The position numbers and the translations under genes are program-made. From the NCBI GenBank assembly GCA_036897485.1, contig JAYMTF010000130.1, forward strand, positions 1-50,906: a stretch of DNA of 50,906 nucleotides. Reading direction: 5' to 3'. The stretch is from Pelargonium nanum (lineage: Eukaryota; Streptophyta; Magnoliopsida; Geraniales; Geraniaceae). Shown here in pieces: positions 10,731-21,225 of this stretch (the first letter of the stretch is position 1; the number at the start of each line of letters is the position of its first letter). Below the pieces are notes generated by a model. That model worked only from the letters and a program-made list of their open reading frames with translations, did no database searches and was not told where the DNA came from.

Positions 10731-12579
10731 GCCCGTGCATGCATGCATGGGTTGGAGATATATAGATTTATGTGAGAGATGCCCGCATGCTTGTTTATCT
10801 TTATTGTCTTTCGAACTAGTTTGAGTTTTAAATTTTATGTTTGGGAGTTTATGTTGGAGACCTATAATAATTACTTAATAATTTAAACCTCACTCGTCTA
10901 ATATTCTTTTATACTATTGTTTGAATTTTTCGTTAGACTAAAATATTGTTGTTTGATGGTTGGAAATTAGTTTGATATTGCTACTGAAAATACTTGACAG
11001 CCACTCGCAAGACTAGACTCGTGCTTAAGTGGCATGGATCTCAACCACGGTCATGATCAAGCTAGCCACGCCCATGGGCAAGACTCATGTTGACATGACC
11101 CGTCATAGTCACGCCCGCAGACAGAACTAATGCTAACTTACCGTGACTCAATGAGGCATAAATTCCCTTCTCACATTCTATTGATTTTTATCCATTTCAA
11201 AAGTTTATAAATCAATTTTGACTAAATTAAAGATTATTTATGTGTGTTTTAATTTCACACTACGAAAACTCCACATCAAATTGTCACCTCACACTATTTT
11301 CTCACATACTATTTGTTAATCGTAACATTTCTCTAGGTCCTCACTACCAACTCCAAGTCCTAACTTTACTCTTGGAATCTTCAAAGCCTTAAAGGAGACC
11401 CCACTAAAGACTAAACCAAGTTTATTTGAGAGGTTTATCTTTTCACCCATCCTATAAATTAATTTTATCCATTCACATCCTACATTTCAAACGAAACCTA
11501 ATATATGAAGAACACGACCCGTTACATCAATGAATATTTGAGGCGAAGGTCGATGGATGGGAAATTGTAGCTATTGTAGAGCAAGAGAGATCATGGATCA
11601 AGGTTGAGAGGTCAATTACAAGACTAGTAGAGTACAAAGGACAATCACGATATCCCCACGAGGGGGTAACATGGAGGTTTGGTCTTGTTGTCATTGTTGT
11701 TTAGGGAATATTATGGCCATGTAGACACCATATCACATGGGTTTTTGTACCCTCCCCCTTTACAACACACCAAATTAAAGCTCTCTATGATCATATATAT
11801 GAGAAGAGAGCTTTTCTTTCTTTCAAATATATACAAATAAATAAGAAAAACAACAGCAAAGACAAGCACTTAAGCATCAAACAAAGCAAAATGGGGACCT
11901 TAACACATGGGCTGTGGAGCCAATTCCATGTATATATGATGCTAAGAATCTTTTGCAATATGTTGGTTGGGAGCACACACTATGAATTTAATTCAATGCA
12001 CAAATTTTGTGATTTATCCATTTTCATTATCTTTTAAAGAACACCACCTTTTCAATCTACAAATATAGTTCTTCTTCTTCTTTTTTTTTTTCTTTTTTCT
12101 GAAGATGATCCAGAATGAGATAATGATACAAGATTTGAAAAGAATGAAGGTAGTGCTGAACAGACATTTCTCGATATTGGGCTGCTGAGAAAGTATAAGA
12201 AGCAATAGAAATTAAAATAAGAAGGGCACCATTTGTGAATTATAGGTTTCAATAATGATGGCTTGCTTTATCTAACAGCTTAAAGGTAGTAAGAATGGAC
12301 CCTAACTTGCTTAAAATAAGAGAGAAAATGTTTTTGGTACTATCTCCATTTATGATTTATTTGTATAACTTTTATCCCATAATTAGTTTTTTAAATTTGT
12401 TTTATGTTTTAACTACAAAAAATTGTCAAGTTTAAGTTTTTTCTTTACTCCCTAAAGTATGTTTTACTTGGTTTTGTTTTATTGTGACATCAAAAAATTG
12501 GTCTCTTCAGTTTTCAAGAGGTGTTATCACCTCATTAGCTTGATTCAATTTAAATAAAAAAAGTTGGCTCATATATCTT

Positions 12580-12645
12580 TTTTTCATATATACATATATA
12601 TGTATGTATGTATATATAGAGAGAGAGAAAGAGAAAGAGAGAGAA
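12580..12645. repeat. Compound microsatellite (TA, TATG, GA)
   Basis: Runs of TA and TATG merge into a GAGAGA tract. It is a simple-sequence cluster and a likely length-polymorphic marker. Confidence 0.8.
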
Positions 12646-13191
12646 AAAAGAGTTTAAGTCAAGAATTACGTATGGTTGTTCAAGTTACAAACACGATTGT
12701 TTGCACCGGCAGTTTCAACTAGTCTTTTTGTTATCAATACACATGATAATTTGGTTCGCACCGTATAGTGAGATTTAGCTTTCTCTTATTCCATCATTTA
12801 TTTCTTATAATTCCCCGCTTTGAGTTTTTTTTTTCACTTTCACATATAAATATGGAACTCTTAATCCAACAATCATCAAACTCCATGAAGTCCATCATCA
12901 CTCTTTATCTATCAATTTAGAAGGCCCCTTGAACCAGCAATCTTTAACATTTTAGTATTGACTTTGAAACTTTTCTCCGATTCCTTTTCTTTAAAACTAA
13001 ACATACATTTTGTAGCAAATATCTTATTACTGCATCCTTCGAAACTCAACTTTATAATTACCGTCAGCTCACTCACAATTGTACGTGACTTTTTACTTGC
13101 AAAACATAAGCAATAAAGCCACATTCAACGATTTCTTGTCGGTACATTTTGTGGGAATAGTAGAAGACAGAGACAGTACATGGAGAGGACA

Positions 13192-13224
13192 CACGTGCGT
13201 GCATTGATGATAAGCACACGTGTG
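13192..13224. promoter_or_regulatory. Paired G-box/BRRE sites upstream of CYP85A
   Basis: CACGTG occurs at 13192-13197 and at 13217-13222, 25 bp apart. Each overlaps a brassinosteroid response element CGTG(T/C)G: CGTGCG at 13194-13199 and CGTGTG at 13219-13224. They lie about 630-660 bp upstream of the CYP85A start codon. BZR1 is known to bind CGTG(T/C)G in genes of brassinosteroid synthesis and repress them, so this is a plausible feedback site. The motif matches are seen directly; the function is inferred. Confidence 0.5.
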
Positions 13225-13794
13225 GGGCAGGACAAGATGGACAATAATTAAGGAAATAATGTTAGGTGAAGGGAAGGGAATGAGAGGTACCCATTTGTGG
13301 GCTGAACAGAACAAAAACTCTCCTCTGCAAAACAGAGTCCCCTGTTTCAATACCTACTGTGACAAATATGGGAGCAAATGAGCAAATCCTAGTTGGTCCA
13401 CAAACAAGTCTAATAACACTTAATACTTATTTGAATTCCATGATCACACACATGTGAAGGCTTCAAGTTTCTTCAAAAGAGACCCACTGGGGTGGTGGTC
13501 ACCATGTGCTTAACCATTCATTGACACTCTCTATTGATCAAAATTTGTAAATTTTAGAAACAAATATTTCTTTGTTCTTTTCATTAATTTGTCATTTAAG
13601 GTCCCTACCTAGTAGGAGGCAAGGATTGGCCTCATGGTGGTGGTGGTTCAAAACACCTGTATATGCAAAGAAAATGATAGTGTACAAATACAGTGGCAGC
13701 AAGATTTTAGTAGATAATATTAATTCCTATCAAATCACACTTTATTTGTGCGTATCCGTAACTGCAATTTAAATGCAACTAAGTTTCTCCATGG

Positions 13795-13803
13795 TATATA
13801 TAT
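13795..13803 (+). promoter_or_regulatory. Possible TATA box of CYP85A
   Basis: TATATATAT lies about 50 bp before the ATG at 13852, which would leave only a very short leader. Confidence 0.45.
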
Positions 13804-13851
13804 GGTCACATTACATAACTAAACAAAGCCCATACTGCTTACAGAGCAACA

Positions 13852-15966
13852 ATGGCTGTTTTCATGGTGATTGTTGTGGTGCTCTGTATCTCCTCTGCTT
13901 TATTGAAATGGAATGAAGTGAGATACAAGAAGAAAGGCTTGCCAGCAGGTACAATGGGCTGGCCAGTCTTTGGTGAGACCACTGAGTTCCTAAAACATGG
14001 TCCCAACTTCATGATAAAGCAGAGAGCAAGGTTTGGTTCTTTGAATCATCATCATCTTCCTCTATCCCCATTAATGGATAAGAGCTTCTTGATCTTATGT
14101 TTATATGGATAATTGCAGGTATGGTAGTTTGTTCAAATCCCACATACTTGGTTGCCCTACAATAGTGTCCATGGATCCAGAAGTGAACAGATACATTTTG
14201 ATGAATGAATCAAAAGGCCTAGTTCCTGGCTACCCACAATCCATGCTTGACATCTTGGGCAAATGCAACATTGCTGCAGTTCATGGCTCCACCCACAGGC
14301 TCATGAGAGGTGCATTGCTCAACCTCATCAGCCCCACCATCATCAGAGACCAGCTTTTGCCCAAAATTGATCACTTCATCAGATCCCACATCAGCAACTG
14401 GGATGGCAAAATCATTGACATTCAAGAAAAGACCAAACAGGTTTGCTTGTAAATTGTAATTGTATGCTCATTTGATTCCAATTCCCCTGTTTCTTGAATT
14501 TGATCCAATCCCCTGTTTCTTGATCATGTCCCCTGTTTCTTGATCCAATCCCCTGTTTCTTGTTTTAATTACAGATGGCGCTTCTCTCATCGCTCAACCA
14601 GATTGCTACTTCTGAATCTGCCTCATTGGCTCAAACCTTCATGCCCGAGTTCTTTAAGCTCGTTCTCGGGACTCTTTCGCTGCCAATTGACCTTCCGGGG
14701 ACCAACTATCGCCGCGGGTTTCAGGCAAGAAAGAACATTGTGAGCATGCTGAGACGGCTGATAGATGAGAGGAGAGGTTCTCAAGAAAGCCACCATGACA
14801 TGCTTGGCAGCTTGATGAGGAGTGACGATGGAAACAAATATAAGCTCAGTGACGAAGAGATTGTTGATCAGATCATTACGATTCTGTATTCGGGTTACGA
14901 GACTGTTTCGACTACTTCCATGATGGCCGTCAAGTACCTCCATGATCATCCCAAAGTTCTCCAGCAACTGAGAGTGAGTCTTGATTCGATCGCAAACATT
15001 TTCTTGTTCATCGTTAGTGAGTGTTGTTACTGATGTTTTCGGTTTTGTGTAGCAAGAACATATGGCGATTAGGGAGAGAAAAAATCCTGACGACCCGATT
15101 CACTGGAATGATTTCAAATCCATGAGGTTCACTCGTGCGGTAATTGATTTTTCCATTGTTGCACGAATTGAATTGAATAGTAACTTTTTCATAGGAAAGG
15201 TCGAATCTTGATTTTGATGTTTTTGTTGTTGTTAATGCAGGTAATTTATGAGACCTCAAGATTAGCTACAATCGTGAATGGAGTGTTGAGGAAAACGACC
15301 CAAGAAATGGAACTGAATGGTGAGATTCTATGGGCACACAAATATCTACAGAGAGTCATAAAGTTATTGCCTGAAACTCAGTCGAGACATAACGTTTAGT
15401 AAAACGTTAAATTGACGCTTAATCACAGTACTTTTGTTGTTTGTCCAATTTCAGGATTTGTGATTCCTAAAGGATGGAGAATTTACGTTTACACAAGAGA
15501 ACTAAACTATGATCCGTTTTTGTATTCGGAGCCTCTTACCTTTAATCCATGGAGATGGCTGGTTAGTGATGGATTACATATGCATGGTTTAAATTAAAAA
15601 GCTTGTATTAAAATCTTAATCTCATTTGTAAATTTGTTGTATATATTATTGCAGGACAAGAGTATTGAATCACAAAAAAACTTCCTAGTGTTTGGAGGGG
15701 GCACAAGGCAGTGTCCAGGAAAGGAACTGGGAATTGCTGAAATTTCTACTTTTCTTCATTACTTTGTAACTAGGTACAGGTAAGCTGATTTAAATAACTG
15801 AAAATATTATTTTAAATTTTTAGGGATAAAAAATATTTTTAGTGGAGAGTTTAATTATTTATATGTGTTGATTTGCAGGTGGGAAGAAATTGGAGGAGAC
15901 AAAGTAACGAAATTTCCAAGAGTAGAAGCACCAAATGGATTGCATATTAGGGTTTCGTCTCACTAG
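13852..15966 (+). CDS. CYP85A: Cytochrome P450 CYP85A, brassinosteroid C-6 oxidase
   Basis: Eight exons (13852-14030, 14119-14440, 14575-14973, 15053-15139, 15241-15319, 15455-15561, 15655-15779, 15879-15966) give a full-length 461-residue P450. CYP85A enzymes oxidise C-6 of 6-deoxo brassinosteroids, ending in castasterone, in the endoplasmic reticulum. Seen here are an N-terminal membrane anchor (VIVVVLCISSALL), a hinge LPAGTMGWPVFGETTEF, the block NESKGLVPGYPQSMLDILG, the I-helix SGYETVST (273-280), the K-helix ETSR (E333-R336) in the family stretch YETSRLATIVNGVLRKTT, FNPWRW, and the haem loop FGGGTRQCPG with ligand C411. Every catalytic landmark is present and all phases fit, so the gene looks functional. 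Family assignment is near certain; CYP85A1 and CYP85A2 cannot be told apart here. Confidence 0.97.
14484..14562 (+). repeat. 20-bp minisatellite in CYP85A intron 2
   Basis: The 13-mer cccctgtttcttg occurs at 14484, 14510, 14530 and 14550. The last three copies form an exact 20-bp period with spacers such as atccaat. The array ends 12 bp before the acceptor at 14574 and supplies the pyrimidine-rich tract of exon 3. Confidence 0.85.
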
Positions 15967-16465
15967 CACTACCTAACCAGTGGATGTACATAATTAATTC
16001 ACATTTAGTGTACATTTATATATATTTTTTAACTAATTACAAATCTCTTTATATACTTTATCGGTCTCAAAATGAGTATCCTTATTTTTATTTTGAAAAT
16101 ACTTCATCCGTCACAAATTTCACTTATACGAAAGCAGTTTTTTCGGTAGAGGAAGCAACTTTGAGAACTCTCGTGAGTACTCGGTGTGACAAATGAAATG
16201 TACGACAAGGGTCAAAGATTGAGGGATCAGTTTAAGTTGTTTTTTACTCTCATTTGGTTCTTTTTGTCCAAAAAAATGATGAAGAAAGAATCAATCAATT
16301 CCGTAGTAGTAGGATCATATATCTAACTATCAACAAATCAATTGAAATGCGGATGTTTTGTAGTTATTTCATGTGTCCCCATTACTTCCATTCAACTATA
16401 AATCGAGTGAAAACAGTTTACAAACTCGCCATCTTTACCATTCAAAACGAAATCAAACAACCAAT
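15967..16465. other. Short intergenic region between CYP85A and polygalacturonase
   Basis: About 500 bp that must hold the 3' end of CYP85A and the promoter of the next gene. TATAAAT at 16397-16403, 63 bp before the ATG, is a good TATA box. Nothing coding is seen. Confidence 0.6.
16397..16403 (+). promoter_or_regulatory. Probable TATA box of the polygalacturonase gene
   Basis: TATAAAT lies 63 bp upstream of the start codon at 16466, a normal core-promoter spacing with a short leader. Confidence 0.6.
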
Positions 16466-17754
16466 ATGTCTCCCAAAGGAAATGCAATTGCCTCGGTTTT
16501 CATGTGCTCGTTATTGTTACTAGCCGGAACGAGTAAAGCCGGTGATCCTCCCCCACCGGGTGGTCCCGGTGGTGATTTCGATGTATGCGCAAAATATGGT
16601 GCAAAGCCGGATAGTGATATCACTGATGCGGTGGCGCAGGCATGGAAAGATGCGTGTGCCGCAACGGGTCCAAGCAAAATTATAATTCCCCTGGGTACTT
16701 ATTTGTTACGTGAAATAGTCTTGACGGGTCCATGCAATTCTCCCATTGAGTTCCAGCTCGATGGGTGCGTGAAGGATCCGGGGGAGCTCATATCCTACAA
16801 AGAGCCTGGATGGATCACTTTTGAAGAAGTCACCGGTTTGACAGTCTCCGGCAAGGGGTCCGTAGACGGACAAGGTCCCCTTTCTTGGGGCCATAACGAA
16901 TGTAAAAAATCAGCTGAATGCAAACAACTTCCCCTCGTACGTGACACGTTAATTTGCTTAAGTATATTAATATAAAGCATGTATTGTAGTTCATAAGTTT
17001 TTATTATTGATTCACGCAGAATATCAGGTTTGACAAAATCTTTAACGGACTAGTCAAGGATATTACCTCCATCGACAGCAAGAACTTTCACATCAATCTC
17101 TGCCAGTGTGACGGCATGGTATTCCAAAACGTTCACATCAAAGCGCCCGCAGACAGCCCTAACACCGACGGAATCCACATGGGACGCTCCAAGAACGTCG
17201 TGATCATGGATTCAACGTTCGAAACCGGGGACGATTGCATCTCCATCGGCCACGGGTCCGTTAACATAACAATCCTTCGAGTGAAATGCGGACCGGGACA
17301 CGGGCTGAGCATTGGGAGTCTAGGAAAAGAAGAGAACGAGATGCCATTGCAAGGGATTGTTGTCAAGGACTCCGAACTCACCAATACCGACAATGGCGTG
17401 AGGATCAAGTCATGGCCCGGTTCCTTCCCGGGCTCGGTCACCGACGTTTGTTTCGAGAATATCATCATGAACAATGTGAACAACCCTGTGATCATCGACC
17501 AAATGTATTGCCCTCACGACCAGTGCACGAAAGGCAAGCCCTCGCAGACCCAAATAACCAACGTCTTGTTCAAGAACATAAAGGGCACTTCGGCGAATCC
17601 GGAAGCTGTGCAGCTCCTTTGCGACGTAGGCAAATGTGTTAATGTTGAGCTCTGTGATATTGACCTACAAGGACCTGAATGTACAACCATTTGCCAGAAC
17701 GTTAAGCCCAAGATTAGTGGTGTCCTTAAACCTCCAGGCCCTACTTGTGCTTAA
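16466..17754 (+). CDS. Exopolygalacturonase, GH28 (pollen type)
   Basis: Two exons (16466-16936 and 17020-17754) encode 401 residues. A signal peptide (SVFMCSLLLLAGTSKA) is followed by a short Pro/Gly linker (DPPPPGGPGG) and the mature start FDVCAKYGAKPD. All four GH28 blocks are intact: SPNTDGIHMG (catalytic D207), GDDCISIG (D228, D229), CGPGHGLSIGSLG (H251) and RIKS (R285, K287). The enzyme would hydrolyse terminal galacturonate from de-esterified pectin in the wall. VSGKGSVDGQGPLSW and the C-terminus with paired Cys resemble exopolygalacturonases expressed in pollen; expression here is inferred only from that similarity. The ATG is chosen because the signal peptide follows it; an upstream in-frame ATG at 16373 would precede the TATA box. 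Confidence 0.94.
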
Positions 17755-19526
17755 TTCGAACTTTCTTGCATATATGCATCTAAGTCCTTAACCCACAAAA
17801 TTTTGGTTGATGTGTGCATTTGAATTTGATTGGTAACGGTTAAATTTCTTGCACCACTTTGTCACTCAATAGAATCTCTTGCCAATGAGGTTATTGTTCG
17901 GCTCGTGTCACCCTTTATCTTCAAATTCTAATGCTTACATGCCTTTTGTTGAAGGATACAAAATATTGGGTTTAGTGTGTTTAAATCGACAATAATATAG
18001 ATTACTTGCAAATGATTTAAATTCTAGGGAGAAAGTATATGAATAAACTAAAATAATACACCACACTCACAACCAACGCAAGATTCATAGTAAAGCTGAC
18101 AAAGACACGCTACGAATATGAAAAGTTGAGAACAAAATCATTAAATATTAATTTATCACTGCATGTGACAATAGACAAAATTGGCAAGATTTATAAACCA
18201 AAAATCTATGCCGGAAAGATATACGAATGACACTCGCTCATCATAAAATGAAAAGAGCGAACAAAATGTCAATTGTCACCTCAAGAACATAAAAAATTAA
18301 CTCATAAAAGTGGAAATTAAGTTTTTGATCTACATCTAAATCAGCTAATCATATCCAAATGTTTGCCTACAGCTCTGTGGGAGCAAAAGAAGGGGTAGAA
18401 TTTTTTATCTACATCCAAATCATCTTATTTGGCCCAGATATTTTCTCAATGCGTCAAGGGGAAAAAATGGCACGAAATTAAATGTCTAGTGATTGTCTAA
18501 ATAAGCTAAACCAAGCAAATATTCACTGAAACCAAAATTAGCATCAAGCAAAAACAAACTTAATCAAAAAGTATTTAAACTCTTTCAAACACCCAACATA
18601 AAAAGTTTAATTTATTTTTTGTGACGATGACATCCCTCAAATTACAGAACTTTTCCTTTTTGGGTAGCTGTAAATATAAGGGCATTGTCCACTACACATT
18701 AAAGGTAATAGTTTCTTACTCAACTTATTAGCATTTTACTTCAAATGACTGACTGACTTGATCGTTAGAGATTGTTTAAAGATTCTCAACTTTTTGTGCA
18801 TTTGTTCAAGTTCGAAGGCTATATTCAAATAAGTCTTAAGATTGAATCGTGCAACAACACGTACACCACTCTTTTGACGACAATTATTAGGAATGTTATT
18901 CATTTCTTCTTCCAATTCAATTTTTGGAGTTTGGTTTTGTATTGGACTTATTATCCTTTGTGGCAATCCTACCTCCTTTTAACACTGTTGATATTCTTTT
19001 TTCTTTCATCATACTCCAAATATCTGTTTGATTCTATGCATTTTAATTAATATGTCACCATTTTTTTTACATTAGTTTCAAGTAGAATGACACCAATAAA
19101 TTTTACTCTTATTGACCTTCTGATATATACACTATTCTTCCATAGATAAGATTATTATTGAAGGTGACATTATGGGCACCTATATCAATTGCATTTCATG
19201 TTAGAAAATATTGAAGCTCAAACTAAGTATCTTAAACACAAGACAAAACCATACATATATATTTTTTTATACAATTTTGTGAAATATTTAATTATAATGA
19301 ATAAGTCTCGTTACCTAAAATAAGATATATGAAGATATATGTACACATCACATATAAAAATGGTAATTGAGCTATAAATTAGGATCGACGTGCTATTTGA
19401 AGAGGTCATCTCAGACACTTGTGCCGCTTATACCGCTCTCTTATTACTTTTTCTTTATATAAATTATCTCACATCTATGCATGTATGCTACTCAACAACC
19501 CTTCCATTGGATCTCCGATCTCCAAT
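17755..19526. other. Intergenic, AT-rich, no gene seen
   Basis: About 1.8 kb without a supported gene. Short open frames near 18740-19050 are low-complexity and AT-driven. TATAAATT at 19373-19380, 147 bp before the next start codon, is a candidate TATA box for the RGP gene. Confidence 0.55.
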
Positions 19527-20906
19527 ATGGCTGTGCCAGTTGGTGAAACTTCACCTCCGGTTGCTCTTTCTCCACAACCCAAGCTCAAAGATGAGCTCGA
19601 CATAGTCATCCCCACCATCCGCAACCTCGACTTCCTCGAGATGTGGAGGCCCTTTTTGCAGCCTTACCATCTCATCATCGTCCAGGATGGCGACCCCTCC
19701 AAGACCATCAAGGTCCCCGAAGGCTACAACTACGAGCTCTATAACCGCAACGACATCAATCGAATCCTTGGCCCCAAGGCCTCTTGCATCTCCTTCAAGG
19801 ACTCGGCTTGCCGTTGCTTCGGCTACATGGTCTCCAAGAAGAAGTACATTTTCACCATCGACGACGATTGTTTCGTGAGTCTTGCCTCTCAATGATATCC
19901 ATTGATTTTCTTTTCAATCTTAGGTAGATAGGACATTGATATTAAACATTGGATGGTCAATTGTAGGTTGCTAAAGACCCATCTGGCCATTTAGTGAATG
20001 CTCTAGAGCAGCATATTAAGAACCTTCTGTGCCCATCCACGCCGTTTTTCTTCAACACCTTGTATGACCCATTTAGGGAAGGTGCGGATTTTGTCCGTGG
20101 GTATCCCTTCAGTCTAAGGGAGGGTGTCCCGACCGCCGTTTCTCATGGACTCTGGCTCAATATCCCTGATTATGACGCACCCACCCAGCTTGTCAAGCCT
20201 CTCGAAAGGAACACCAGGTATTTTTATCATTTGTACCAGTGGCGGAGCCAAGGGTGGACTGTATAGGCAAAGGCCCACCCCAGCCTGACCCCTTCGTTGT
20301 TTACTGATATATGCATGCATGTGTCTGTGTTTAGGTACGTGGATGCAGTCTTGACGATCCCAAAGGGTACGCTATTCCCCATGTGCGGGATGAATTTGGC
20401 GTTCGATCGAGAGCTGATTGGTCCCGCCATGTACTTCGGTCTCATGGGTGATGGTCAGCCAATCGGACGCTACGACGACATGTGGGCTGGCTGGTGTTGC
20501 AAGGTCTGCTTAACCAATTTTTCTTGTTTTCTCAAATAATTTGCCATTGCTCATCATAGTATCAATCTGGCAGGTGATATGCGACCACCTAGGATTGGGA
20601 ATAAAGACAGGACTTCCGTACATCTACCACAGCAAAGCAAGCAACCCATTCGTGAACCTGAGGAAGGAGTACAAAGGCATTTTCTGGCAAGAATAGATCA
20701 CCCCATTCTTTCAATCGGCGGTCCTCCCGAAAGACTGCACCACCGTTCAAAAATGCTACATCGAATTGTCGAAGCAGGTCAAAGAAAAGCTCTCGAAGGT
20801 CGATCCCTACTTCGATAAGCTCGCACAAGCCATGGTCACTTGGATCGAAGCTTGGGACGACCTAAACCCATCTAATCCTCTCAAGGCCGTTAATGCAAAA
20901 CCTTGA
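19527..20906 (+). pseudogene. RGP: RGP/UDP-arabinopyranose mutase with an in-frame TAG in the last exon
   Basis: Reversibly glycosylated polypeptides interconvert UDP-arabinopyranose and UDP-arabinofuranose on the cytosolic face of the Golgi. Exons 19527-19874, 19967-20217, 20335-20503 and 20574-20906 align without gaps to the family: [26 protein letters not shown], the DxD-type site IDDDCF (D112-D114), [15 protein letters not shown] and [10 protein letters not shown]. In exon 4 the frame reads GIFWQE, then TAG (20694-20696), then continues as [12 protein letters not shown] and on through [21 protein letters not shown] to TGA at 20904-20906. The stop stands where relatives have Glu or Asp, so one base change (GAG to TAG) explains it. 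As read, the product is 296 residues instead of about 366. The rest of the gene is undamaged, so a recent nonsense allele or a sequence error is likelier than an old pseudogene. Confidence 0.9.
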
Positions 20907-21225
20907 TTATTTATATATGCTCTGCAACTGCTAAACATTTTCTCTGTTTGTGTCTTTTTCTCTGCATCCTCTCTCTGTGCCAGTTCATTTAGATTGGTGG
21001 ATGTAATTTTATGGATATTACTTGTGGCTATAACATTAGCACACAATAAAATGTAGTTGGTTTAGCATTTTAGATCAAATAGTAAAAGAACATCTCAAAT
21101 TTTGTTATAAATAGACACTAAATATCAATAAATCAATCGTTCAATCAATGTGCAATATTGGGGGAAACGGGGACCAAAATTCTGATTGTATGGAAGCATA
21201 CAATACTCTTATGCAGCCACATATG
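20907..21225. other. Intergenic gap between the convergent RGP and TRM1 3' ends
   Basis: About 320 bp shared by the 3' UTRs of two converging genes. AATAAA at 21045-21050 could serve the RGP transcript. Confidence 0.6.

Larger units (their letters stand above)
10731..13851. other. 3.1-kb intergenic region upstream of CYP85A
   Basis: Mostly AT-rich DNA without a recognisable gene. It holds a microsatellite cluster (12580-12645) and the G-box/BRRE pair (13192-13224). A somewhat GC-richer patch near 10990-11130 and another near 11500-11720 have no coding frame that I recognise and may be decayed transposon DNA. Confidence 0.55.

Noticed and set aside
10731..13851. Search for miRNA precursors, tRNA genes or CRISPR-like arrays
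   Set aside because: No match by eye to conserved plant miRNAs, no convincing tRNA cloverleaf and no spaced direct-repeat array. A covariance-model scan would be decisive.
17133..17495. 120-codon minus-strand open frame
   Set aside because: It lies opposite the conserved GH28 exon and shows no family resemblance.
18736..19050. Opposed open frames in AT-rich DNA
   Set aside because: Low-complexity composition and no start, splice or family support.
19551..19892. 113-codon minus-strand open frame
   Set aside because: It lies opposite exon 1 of the RGP gene; the acidic composition is a codon-pattern artefact.
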